This document shows positions 50,700 to 62,375 of a stretch of DNA of 64,000 nt, piece after piece (the first letter of the stretch is position 1; every line of letters starts with the position of its first letter). Made by a program: the position numbers and the translations under genes. The DNA comes from Tomocerus qinae (Eukaryota > Arthropoda > Collembola > Entomobryomorpha > Tomoceridae). The stretch lies in NCBI GenBank assembly GCA_020055645.1, contig CM034549.1, forward strand, positions 8,583,501 through 8,647,500. The letters are read 5' to 3'. Under the pieces are notes generated by a model. The model was not told the DNA's origin, searched no databases, and worked only from the letters and a program-made list of their open reading frames with translations.

Positions 50700-52482
50700 T
50701 TTTTATTATTTTTATACAATTGAAAATAATTTATTTATGACAATGAATTTGTGAATGCAAAAAGTGTAGAGCTATTGTAAAATGATTTTATCATTAGAAT
50801 TTTTCTTTTATACTGCTCTTAAAAAGATTCATTGTCATTGCCTAATGACCCGTTTCAATATGATTGCAACAAATTCCAATTCGATTTTAAACATTACTGT
50901 AATGTGTATTTAACCTTTATGTAAGCCACATTTAAAAGTCATTTTCGTCTCACGACTTAAATGCATGTGTTTAGCTGTAAATGTATACTGCATAGTACAG
51001 ATGGTATAACCTTGTTTAACAAAATCCAGATTCATGATTTGTGAGAAGAATGTAGTTTATCTAGCATATACCAATGTTTACGACACTTACCCTAACTAGG
51101 TAGTACTGTATTTTCAGTAACGATTTGTTAACAGCTTTTAAACAGGGCATGATGATATTATTGTAATCTTTCTAAACACAAAAAAGTGTTAGCTATTAGT
51201 GAACGAAAGCACAGATCGCATGAAGTGTTATTTTGTTGGGGTTACGTTACAAATATTGGTCGTACTTGCATGGATTAAAAATTAAATCGAGAGCAATAAC
51301 CGATTAGTTGACAATGCGATAACTAGTAATATGACTTGATGATAAGGCAGCTGAAAGAACTGTTTATTATACATGGAATATATTACTATATTGCATTTAT
51401 GGGATTTATATGTAAGTATGCAAAATAATAGATTTTATAGAGTATACTGGTTACTGCACGTTATCTAGGGTCTATCATTCATGTATGCATCTCTACTACT
51501 GTACTACTACGTAGCTATAGGTGTAGGTTATAATTATTATTGTTTGTATTGCATATTGATCATAGTACAGTGTGCTTGTAATAGGCCTCATTATAAATGT
51601 ATCTGGTCTTGTATGTATGTCATGTAAATAAGCACAGCTACATCAACATGTGTCCTCGTTGATAATTTTACGCAAAAAAGGATGCATAAAGACCACTGTT
51701 TAGCACATGGTAGCGTGTTGTCACAATAATGAGTTTGCATAATGACGTGCTTTTTATGGGCTGTTTTCAGCGTAATGTATATAATTAATAAGAAGTATCC
51801 CGAGATGTACATAGTGCACATATTACTGTATAACTCTCAATGATTTAAGAGAAACGTACACATATCGCAACTCTCAATTGTACATGAGTACCTATATACC
51901 TATTGTTCAATGGTTATTGATTGCATTGAACAGTTTAGGATAATGACTTTTCGTTCAAACTAGTTATCCTTACATCGGATGGGGGACCTAATTAGCTAGA
52001 TAGAAACTGGAATTTATGTGACCTTAGAATACAGAATAATTTTTATCATTCCCTATGGTTCTTTGTAAGAGTCATCATGGTCAAGGGTTATTTTGAACCT
52101 GTAGTCAAATAATGGTAATGGAGAAAACGATCCTCTCGGATCGTTACAAGACGTTAAAGGGGACTAGGGCAACTTGGAAAAGATAAAAATGAGATATTAG
52201 ATCACAAACACTGCAGGTCTGTAAATACTTAGGAACTGTAAATCTACTTTCTACTGCTGTATGCAAAACTTGGTTTAGGGATGTCAACCTATCAAGAAGT
52301 ATTATAAATGCTACATGTGTAATAAAAGTATCATGTAATTTTCTCATAGTCAGTAAAATTTTTAACAAGAAATATAAACCACGGAAATTAATTCACGTTC
52401 TGTAGACTCTTCTGCAATTTATTTGATGATCTATTTTTGATACTGTTTGTAGTTTTATTCTGAGTACCAATTAAGACTTACG
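50700..52482. other. Intergenic region between the GGT and serpin genes
   Basis: The GGT and serpin genes diverge from here, so their promoters should lie in this 1.8 kb. Only short frames are visible. No TATA box or initiator could be assigned with confidence. Confidence 0.5.
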
Positions 52483-54429
52483 ATGACTGCTTTAAAATGT
52501 GCGGAAGAGGTGTTGGCCGTGGCAGAAGGAAACAATCAGTTCATGCTAGAAATGCATCCTGTAAGTTTTCTTAACCAGAGACAATCTAAGTGTAAATGTT
52601 ATTTACGATTTATAAGTGAATGGGATATATACATAATAATAATAATAATAATACATTATACATTTATTATTATCATGTGTCATTGAATACATAAATTATA
52701 TCTACCTCCATACTATTAATTAATTGTAAAGTGGTACATTTATTTTTTCTGCAGAAACTGTATCAACGAAATCGGACAGTGGCCAGCAATAATATTTTCT
52801 ACAGTGCCGTGTCTATGAGTAGCATGTTGACTATGATGTGGGAGTCTTTTTCCGATAAGAAATGCGCTGCCTCACAAAAAATGCTACGTTTTCTCAAACT
52901 GAACCCAGAAAAAGAACAGCTTTTTACTGCAGGCTATGCCGAAGTTTTGAAGAATTATGAGGTATGATAATAATTTTTGTATTGTAAAATCAAGCATTCT
53001 TACATAAGTAGAACAGTATTTTTCAGTTTATAAACCAATTTTTTCAATCTTCTTGCTAGAGCATTCTTTTCTGTTTTAACGATGTTTGAATTTTGTAGCG
53101 AACAACTCTTGGACCCAGTGAAACTTCCCTGCATATTTTGAATAAGATGTATATTTGCGACAGTCTTGGAGCTCTGAAGGAAGACTTCTTGAAGAAAGTT
53201 CGCGACGAATATCGCTGCACTCCAACCACCTTATCCTTCAATAATACTAACATTGCGATCAAGAAAATCAACTCCGACTTTGCTCAAGATAGTAACGACC
53301 TGATAAAAGAAGTTGTCTCAAAAACTAGAGGTGGGCATTATTTTAAAATTGTACCGAATGGACATAGTTTTACATGTTGTACAATTTTTATTAACTAATT
53401 TGCAGCCGAATTGGCCAGTGGATCAAAAATCGTCCTAGTAAGCAGTTTCGTATTTCGTGGGATTTGGGAAGTCCCTTTTAAAGTAGATGAGACAAAGGAA
53501 GGCAAATTTACCAGAAGTAATGGACAACAAGTTACGGTTCAAATGATGCATAAGGATAAAGCCCCGGGAATGTCTTACACTAATTTTCGGCGCATTGGAT
53601 GTCATGCTTGTGCCTTGTACTTCGAGGCAATTTTCCCAATTATCTCCTTAGTAAGATGAAAGGTTTTTCAGATTTCTCAAAGTATTTTTGAATAGGGTTT
53701 CCGTTATTGCATGATCGTCGTTCGGCCTTCCAGGATCGGATCTCTCCCAAATGCCATTAATTATCAAACGGAAGAATGGAAGGAGTGTCTCACTCCTGAC
53801 AAACTCATCGCCCATTTCAAACGATACCATCGTAAAAGCCGCCGTGGGGACGGAGGACTTCTGGTCACTATCGCACTACCTCGTTTCCGCATTACTACAG
53901 AACAAGTTTTAAATCGAACTCTCAATGATGTAGGGAAATTTTCTCTTTTCAAAATGTTTTTCGATTTATTATTGACAATTTGTTTCATTTTGTAGAGTGT
54001 TGATAGCCTTTTCGTGACTGGAACCTTCTCGGCTCCGTTCAATGATGCGTTTGCTAACCTTCCCGCAAACGCAAACCCATCTGTGACTCAAGTAATTCAG
54101 AAATGTGTGATCGAAATTGATGAGAGAGGGTCTGATCAGGACGAAAACATATCACGTATGAAATAGCTGGTCACACAATTGCATTAATGACAAAGGACCC
54201 TTTAATTTTGTTTAGAATTTATACGTTAAATACTTTCATGTACTTCTGACTCTATATCATTTTTAATTTTCCATTTTCAGCTACGCTTCCTGCACGTCCA
54301 AGCTGGAAGTCCCGACCAAAATATGTCAACATGATTCTGGATCACACATTCTACTTTGTTCTATTCGATTACACTAACAACTTTCTGATTGCCGCAGGAG
54401 TTGTTGATAATCCGACATCTCCAGATTAG
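52483..54429 (+). CDS. Serpin, no visible signal peptide, hinge region not of inhibitory type
   Basis: Exons 52483-52560, 52755-52961, 53099-53330, 53406-53650, 53696-53929, 53996-54155 and 54281-54429; 1305 nt, 434 aa. Serpin landmarks: NNIFYSAVSMSSMLTM (family NxxFSPxSxxxALxM), LNKMYICDS, INSDFAQDSNDLIKEVV, KIVLVSSFVFRGIWEVPF, MIVVRPS, LVTIALPRFRI and the C-terminal FYFVLFDYTNNFLIAAGVV followed by DNP. The protein starts at helix A (CAEEVLAVAEGNNQF), so it is intracellular unless a signal-peptide exon lies upstream. The hinge before the reactive loop reads E375-RGSDQDENI, where inhibitors carry small residues (consensus GTEAAAAT). Insertion of the loop into the beta sheet is therefore unlikely, and a non-inhibitory role is inferred. 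The intron at 53651-53695 is only 45 nt. A poly(A) signal lies at 54533. Confidence 0.94.
52633..52651. repeat. (ATA)n microsatellite in serpin intron 1
   Basis: AATAATAATAATAATA is a simple run within the first intron of the serpin gene. It has no coding consequence. Confidence 0.9.
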
Positions 54430-57400
54430 TGATTTTTATCTTCTCTTAAGTATTTAAGATTGAATCTGGTAATCTCATATGAGCAGTTTAATCTATCTCT
54501 TATTAATTACATATCTCTAAATAGTAATTATTAATAAAAATGCAATTGTTAATCGGAAGAAGCAAAAGGTCACGGAAGATGAATTAGAAAACAGCAAGGT
54601 AAATTTTTATTTTAGATTTCATTTTTTTCTGTTTTGTTTGTTTTCTATTTTGGACAGTGTCTGCTGCCAATTTTCCCTAGTATACATTTCTCCCACTTTG
54701 CATCTGAAATAATTCCCTCTGATAGTTAATAGTAAGTACCTATAAATAGAATTGTAAATGAAAATATGACGCCTACCGAAGATTATCTATAACTATCATG
54801 TCTTTGAGAGAGTTTGCTGGATTGGAAAATATCTTCATAAAGTAAGCTGTGACTTTGCCTTTGAGTCATTATGTCCTTCATTACAATGTGTTTACTTTCG
54901 TCTAATTACTTTTACATTGGAAATTACAGTGCAGAGGAGCTGCCTTTCAATTCAGTACATTTCAGTTTCAGAGCTCATTATTGACGGTGAGTTGTTTGTG
55001 AATCTTGTCACGTCCAACTTTTAAGCTCGCTTCCAAGAACACCATTATCCTCTTAAATGCTAGCATTTGTAGATTCTAATCCAATCGAATAAAACAGAAA
55101 ACCTGCTAAACAGAAGTGAGTTTCTTCAGTCCTAATACTCTCCTGATTTCTACTACCGACCTATTTATATAGTAATTCCATTCCAGTTTGTAGGAAAACA
55201 ACCAACAAACGGAACAAAGCACTCTACTCAGTCTCCTCCAAATGTTTGGATTAGTTTCCTATATAAAACTGGGAATATGTGTTTACTTGCATCTATATGA
55301 CTATGAACATCCCATGTAAACTAATTAAGCACTTTATATCTACTCTATATCTTTACGTTCGTTATTATTTGCATTAGGTGCAGTCTCTCTTGGTTGGGGT
55401 TTTTACCGATGTATGCTGACTTTGCATTACTATGCACGTCACATGCCAAACAATGCATTACACAATCGCCTCTTGCGTAACAATAGAACTTTTGGCAGGT
55501 AACATAAGTAATTGCTAACTAATTATCTAAAACGTTTTCCACTCCAAGAATTTTAATGTGTTTGCTGACCTGTAAGTACGTACGTTGTATTTGCTTTGAA
55601 TTAAAAGAGCTGAAATTACAATTAAAATGTCAAAAAATAGTACAGTACAATATATGTACGTCTTTACAGACTGTAAATTAACAACAGATTTCTGCTTCAT
55701 GTGGTTTATCGTTAAATGTGTGCATAGGCTTTTGCGTAATGTACTACTTATATTACAGATGCTCTCCCTACTGAAAGTAATAAAAGAATTTCTCCATTTT
55801 CTCCCAGAAAATAAAAGATTGAATTCCCTGCAAGCTAAATCGAAAAAGTGGAAGTAATGACTGAACAGAATTGACCAGCAGAAGAAACACATGGTCACTG
55901 TCGCAAGCCTAGCCACAGAAACAAGTCTTGAGATGGCAGTTTGATGGATTTTCGAGAAATGGGGAGAAAGTAGAAATATGATATCCACAATTGAGTCATT
56001 TAAGAAGAATATTACCCGATTCTTTGAATCTCTCTTACGCAATACAGTCTGGACTGGAGTCTAGTCTGGTAACGTAATACCCTGGAATCTTCCAAACTGT
56101 TGTTCCCAGACGAAGCTAGGTCATATAATCTTTTATTGTTGTATATTAAAGACTTCATTATAAACCTAACTGCCTGAAGAACATCAAACATTATCAAGAA
56201 AAACCTTGGAATAATCTTTCTGTTTACCATTTGACCACTACTAAAGGTTTGCTATTGCAATGATAATATTATTGCGTATAGTTTTGAAAATCAAAACAAA
56301 ACTGCAGCGCACAATATTTTTATCGCTTTCAATACACATTCCACAGCACAATGTAATTTTGTTTGCCCTATGATTTTTATTGTTAGTAACCTGAAATCTA
56401 AAGTTGAGTACACAGTTCACATACGTAAATATTTAAAAGACTTGAGACACTGCAGTATAACTATGATAACAATATTATTGTTACGATAGCTTATAATCAG
56501 ATGGATGGTGAAAGTGCACTTACAATGAAAATGTTTGGATTATAATATTGTCAAGTAGTCCTAAGGGAAATACATTTCCGTCCGTTTGTTCTCTGTAATG
56601 AGATTTGATTTAAAAGTGAAAGCACATAGAAACATCATGACTGCTTTATTTTGTACCTTTTATTATATGTAGTTTTAGATTGTTTCTATTTCGACTCACC
56701 AACTTTTCCACAAAATTGTGCAATAACCTTAGCCATGTATTTAACAAAGTAATAAGTATTGTAAAAGTGTATTAAGTGTGCTAGGGCTATACATATAACC
56801 GCATTAGTAGGTATAGTACACTTTAAGCAGTATTATGGTTCATTCTATAGCACTGCCACAACCTTGAAGAATGAGTTCCTTCCAGTCCACTGAAGCTGCA
56901 AAACAAAGACACAAACTTGGTTGCAAGAAATAGAAGGAGAAAGTTGGTTGGGTGGAAAGAAAGACAACTGATGTGGAGAGTTTTTACGAGGAATATTATT
57001 TTACAAGCATAACATTCAGAATCCGATTTTGTTCATTTAAAAAAGTACCACCAACTTAAATTTAGCAAAGGTAGATTATAATTGTCTAAAAAATTTAAAT
57101 ATAGGAAAAGGTCGTTTTCAGTTTTACTGGGTAGTAACTAAAGATATCCTATTACATCCTATAGGGATCATATCAGCTATTTATTACTCATAAAAGTAAA
57201 AGTTTTCTTCTTTTCCAAGTCACGTTATATTTTATTTTACGAACTCTGTGAACAATAAGCCAAGTCAACCATAGATCCGATTATAACTTCAGTTTCTAAC
57301 ATTTAGCACAAAATGATTTAAGTACATATAAGTAGGTAGAGTTTTACAAAAGTTTATTTTTTACTTTACATAAATGCACTTTCACCGAGCTGTACTATAG

Positions 57401-60400
57401 ATTGAACTAAAAGCAAAGTACCTACGCTATTATTGCACACTACATTTAGTAACTATTTATTACATACTTAGATATCTGTTAAACTCCAAGTTTTCATCTC
57501 AAACTTCTGAATTTCAAACTAATGGTTATATTCTACTCCATACAATAATCTTTCTACTTCTTTCTACTTTTGACACATTTTGTCGTATAAATGAAAAGTT
57601 AGTTCTGGTTATATCGACTTGACAGTCACACAGTTATTAGAACTACAGGGAAGGTTTATGGTAACCAAGTTTTGATGTATAAATCGAAATCACAGAAATT
57701 GTGCGATAATTAAGTGGAAACTTGGAAATCTTAGCAATTAAATCACTTAATTGCATGCAAATAGTTAATGGAAGCAGCAATACCAAACGACCTATTTTCA
57801 CCACTTCATCTTTGATAGTGCAATTATAAACTTTCTCTGGTACTTTCTCCAGCACTAAGTAGGTAATTGTAGAATAGATGTCTTGTGTACATGGTACAAT
57901 GACTCCAATTTCCCAAATCTACATTTATTTGTAGTCAATTATTACGATTAATCCTATAGCTTTAGACTTTGTTACATAATATTCTTGATTGGCTTTTTAA
58001 TTCGTGTATAATGAAAACATGCTATAGACTTACAAAGCATTTTAAATTGACAAAAGTGCTTAATTTTTAGGAAGTAAATACTATCAGGTAGCTGAATTTG
58101 TGCCAATTTAAATTAGACTATGGTTCTTATGATTACACTCGAAATGGTCGAAAATTAAGAGTTCCAGATAGGAGAATTTGTGAAGAGATAAATAGGAAGA
58201 AAGACATTATTTGTGAAAGGAATTAATAGCGTGAGGACAATGAATGTAGGAGAAAATAGATGCAGCAAGTAGATTTAAAGCTGTAATTACTTTCCGCTGT
58301 TCCATTCCATTTCTCTGGTTTTTGTGAAAGAGAAAGGAAGAGGAAGCCAAAAATCTTGAGTCAAGCAGTACTTCTCATAATACTACATAACAATAGTCCT
58401 ATAAAATGAAATGTAAATATACTATATGAATATTCTTTTGTTAAAGTTTAGGATGCTACACAATGTAATGGAGGGTGGATATAGTAGTATAAAGTAGAGT
58501 AAAATGATCTGTATTTATTTGGCTGTTTGCGTTGGAATTGTAATATACCCAAGTATTATCGCTCAGTCATTACGAGAAAGTATAAATGTCTTAGACTATT
58601 AGCAAGCATAAGGTGAGGATATAAAATGTGGGTGGAGAGATGCTTTCTCCATCTGAATTCAAGATTGTATGCAGTCGGTGACCCATAAATAAAAGCAAGA
58701 GGACAGGAAATCATCAGATTTGAAGTCCAGGAAGAGAGTGAACACGGAAGATAAGCCCCAAGCGAAGAAAAGCCATTCGCTTCGTTTGTCCTTTTCGGTC
58801 CCACTTCCTTCCCTGTGTCAAGATCTCGCCTTTCTTTTAATGCATTTCAAGTATAGCCTCCTATCTTCTACCAAATATTATATGACTCCAAATGCAATGA
58901 GCATTCCATTGTCGTCTCAGCTCTATATACTAAATGAAAAACTCCTTATACACAGAATGCTAGAATTTCATTTCTTCCGTTTCATAAACCAAACCATGAG
59001 TGACCAGAGTAAATCTCCGTTTTTATCGAACTGCAAAGCGAGTTGTGGCATGAAAAACATGTCCAATGTCATGATTTGAAGGGGACAATAATAATTGTAT
59101 TTTGAAAAAGGACTCTTTACACAGGTACGTTGAATAACATAAAAATACCAGTAATAGCCATGCAATAGTGTGGAGAAAGTCGTTGGCAAATAATATAATG
59201 TGGCAATGAAATCACAACGGCAGGAAGGAAATCTTTTATATCTTTGAGTGTAAAAATATGTAGGTGCACAAGAACCTATACTTTGTACTACTACATAGAA
59301 ATACCCCATTTACAATATAAGTATATGTCTACCAACATTATTTACCAAGGCCATTACACTTTGCTTTCGCTTACTTACGGATGAATTGACTCGATTTGAG
59401 TCACCTAATATTACATGTACTCTTATTGTTAGTGCTGCGTGCTTTCTTCACTTTCTCCATTGCGAAACATTTCTACTCTATATCCACGCGCTTTAATACT
59501 CAGTTCTTCCGAGTGTATTCTTATACGTTTTCTACATCTGGGCTTAAGAAAAGCAAACACTACTCTCTAGTATCTGGTCCTGGCACTATGCACCCACTCC
59601 CAAAAATTATGACCTAACTTAAACTGAGATAGCTTATATGACTTTGAAAGAACCCCGAATTGTGGGAGTTCGGCTAAAGACGAGAACATAAAATACAGTG
59701 AATTTAATGTATTTACACCCGTAGTTTTTGGGTTGAGACGAGATTTAAATGGGCCGTTTTCAAATGTAGTGTTACTTAAAAAAATATTTAGATAAATCCA
59801 ACATACCCTGTAAATGTTTATCTAATTTTCAAAATATCTCGTATTTTATCTTTTCATTGAATAGGGAATTCGCATCTATTATTGAGTAACATACTTAATA
59901 CCATTTTACTAATTAATCCTGGCAGTCATTTCAATGATTCCGCTCCTTGATTTAAGCCGAGACCCCAAAGCCAAAAAATTCCTCGGTTATATTACCTGAA
60001 ACTCTTGCCATCGAGATGTAAATTAAATATGTCAATCTCGTTCTCCACGTACACGTGTCTAAACAATATTTATCACTACTAAACTAGGCAGCAATTGTCA
60101 ATATGGTCAGCCGTCCCAGTCGGGCCATGATTAAAGACTTGAAGAGATAAAATTCCTCCATTACCGATACAGAATTGAAAATGCTTGGTGGGTATAATAT
60201 TATAAAAGGAAGTGCTATAATATACGTATCTGTAGTCAACAATATGGTGTATTGGTGTTGAAGTGAAAACTTTTGCCTTCGGCATGCCTTGAGAGATCTG
60301 CTTCAGTGAGTTAGGGTATTTTAATAGTAGAAGCATTACCTAAAGCAGAGTTCGATCGTTCACGATTCAATGAATTTAGGAACTGCTCGTATATAAATAC

Positions 60401-61384
60401 CGAACCAATGTAGAAATGAGGTAGACAAGTAGTACTTGTAGATATTGGAGATAAAATGCTTTCTATACCTCCGGGAGTATATATTTCCTATTCCAATCCA
60501 GATCCGAATTCCATGCAATAACGGCTACATTCAAAACCATTTCATTGGCATTCTATTTGAGTATAGATAGGTGCTACCAAATAATCAACCCAAAGTTGAC
60601 TTCGTGCACCAAGACCCAAGCCACCGAATACAAATGATGGCCAATTTTATTGCGTCATACCAAATAGCTTTAAGCTTTTTACACGTAATAGCAATAACTA
60701 ACACACAGACCTTGTCAGGATTCGAAAAATTCAATCCCCACACTAACTACATAAATGTAAAACTAGTAAATGATGTTTCGTAAAACTCTGGTTGGAAATA
60801 AAACTCAATTATTATGGCTATTGATAATTAGAAGCAGGCTTTAAAAAATAGTTTATGCTAAATTATTTGTAAATGTAAGCAGTAATTTTACATGAAATTG
60901 TTTATGCTATAAAACGGACAAAAAACTAATACACTTCAATGCAGGCCCAACTATCAAGTTCAAGTCTATTATTGTGGTCGGTTTTAGTATTCTATAGAAT
61001 TGCAGCCACAAATTATCTGTAGTTCTTAGGTACATAATATCTTTGAAACTCAGATTACACATTATCCCTTATCTGTAAGACATCAGTCATTTGATTAAAT
61101 ATACGTCGAAATGTCATGTATTGGAGTTGACCCGTGAATAAACAAATGTCTGTAACTTTAAACGCAAGGATATCGGATATGGATTTACATTTTTGCTAAG
61201 TTATTATAATGAGCATGTACTCGCCATGTACTCTGTAACTGATAAGACTGCTACTGATACTGATAACGCAGAATCTACGGAGGGAAACAAAACAATACCG
61301 ACTGAAGACAAAGTGCAGAGCATTGTCTCAGCTCAGAGAGTATTATATTTAATTTGTCCAGCCAATTTTATCCACTGATATTGA
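54430..61384. other. Long stretch without a secure gene
   Basis: Apart from the 171-codon frame listed separately, only short frames are seen. Overlapping frames at 58720-59079 (+) and 58968-59309 (-) lie on opposite strands and neither has a recognisable family. The scattered motif occurs at 55963, 56936, 57830, 57842, 58574, 59172 and 59450. A poly(A) signal for the serpin lies at 54533. Confidence 0.5.
55527..56042 (-). CDS. Hypothetical 171-aa open frame, unrecognised
   Basis: This uninterrupted minus-strand frame is long for DNA this AT-rich. Using about 7 percent stops per codon, I would expect well under one frame of this length by chance in the window. Two hydrophobic segments are visible (MCFFCWSILFSHYFHFF and YIYCTVLFFDILIVISALLI), so a membrane protein or fragment is possible. 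No family motif, no conserved splice sites and no neighbour support it. It could be a single-exon gene, a decayed gene or a chance frame. Confidence 0.22.
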   Translation of the reverse strand: MRKRDSKNRVIFFLNDSIVDIIFLLSPHFSKIHQTAISRLVSVARLATVTMCFFCWSILFSHYFHFFDLACREFNLLFSGRKWRNSFITFSRESICNISSTLRKSLCTHLTINHMKQKSVVNLQSVKTYIYCTVLFFDILIVISALLIQSKYNVRTYRSANTLKFLEWKTF

Positions 61385-62375
61385 TACGAAGCTGGTTTTA
61401 CTTTCAAAATTTACAAGTTATTGGGTACAGTGCAACTGTCTACTCCACATTTTCGGGACCAGGTAAGGGCTAGCTTAAAAGTCTGAATCTAATTTTTTTA
61501 TAAAGAAATGAAAATTCTTCTACTTCTAGCATAAAAATTAAAGCGCTTCGAAGTTATTGGCGTTAGTGACAGAATTGAGTCATCAGTTTCATTTTTACAG
61601 CCCTGATTCCTGATATACCTTGAAGTCAACAGACAACAACATCGGTTGTACAATCAATACAACTCGTGGCCTAATAAAGCTATCTTTTGTCTTCAGACTT
61701 TCAGAGTTCATTGGATCAAGCCAAGGGTGAAGGGAGCCACGGAAAATCCTTTGGAAAATCCAGGTATTTGCAATATAATATCACTATTTTTCTTTTAGAA
61801 TTATCTCGTGGTTGGTGGTGCGTGTCATAATATTCATTTTTTTCGGTTTAATATTTTTATTAGTTTGACCACGTTTTACTTCCGTATGACCTCGACTTTT
61901 GGTCAATTTATAGCAAGTACCTAATAACTAATAACGCATATGCGTGAAATGTTTAATCTTACTGGTTATGTAATTTTCAGGTTGTAAGTACTGCAAAATC
62001 TTCGAAAAACCTTTTTTAAGGATGGCTTCGTTTTCGGACTTGAAATCCCCTGAAGCAAAGTGTAAAGAAGAATTTATTATGCTTTGGTTGAAAACACTGA
62101 AGCCAAAAGAGTACAAGTCGGTTGAAAATCCACCTATAAATTCGCCGACTTCTTCAGATGAATCTGAGTCTGAAACTTCTTCACCTTTGATGGAGTTATC
62201 GCCATCATCTTCAGTATCTCCATCAGTCTCTCCACTCTCTAATTCCATGGCATGTATTTCATTACCTGAAAAAACCTCAAAATTGCCCCCGTCTTGTCCA
62301 TTGGTAAATAATAATTGTAATCCTTCTGATTCTGAAGATGAGGACTCCTTCTCATCCGACAGTAGTAGCCATTGA
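61385..62375 (+). CDS. Unrecognised protein with Ser/acidic-rich tail, 3' exons, partial
   Basis: Two exons are well supported: 61697-61763 (acceptor TTCAG, donor CCAG/GTATTT) and 61981-62375 (acceptor TTTTCAG, stop at 62373-62375). They join in phase, giving TFRVHWIKPRVKG...ENPG then CKYCKIFEKPFLRMASFSDL. The tail is Ser- and Asp/Glu-rich (SSDESESETSS, SDSEDEDSFSSDSSS) and probably disordered or phosphorylated. A preceding exon ending at 61461 (donor CCAG/GTAAGG) is open in the matching phase, reading FKIYKLLGTVQLSTPHFRDQ at its end, but its acceptor is uncertain. The CxxC pair is the only possible metal-site hint. I do not recognise the family. The minus-strand frame over 61928-62440 is the shadow of this exon. 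Confidence 0.55.

Noticed and set aside
58720-59309. Opposed frames of 119 (+) and 113 (-) codons
   Set aside because: They overlap partly on opposite strands with no family signal; at most one could be real and nothing favours either.
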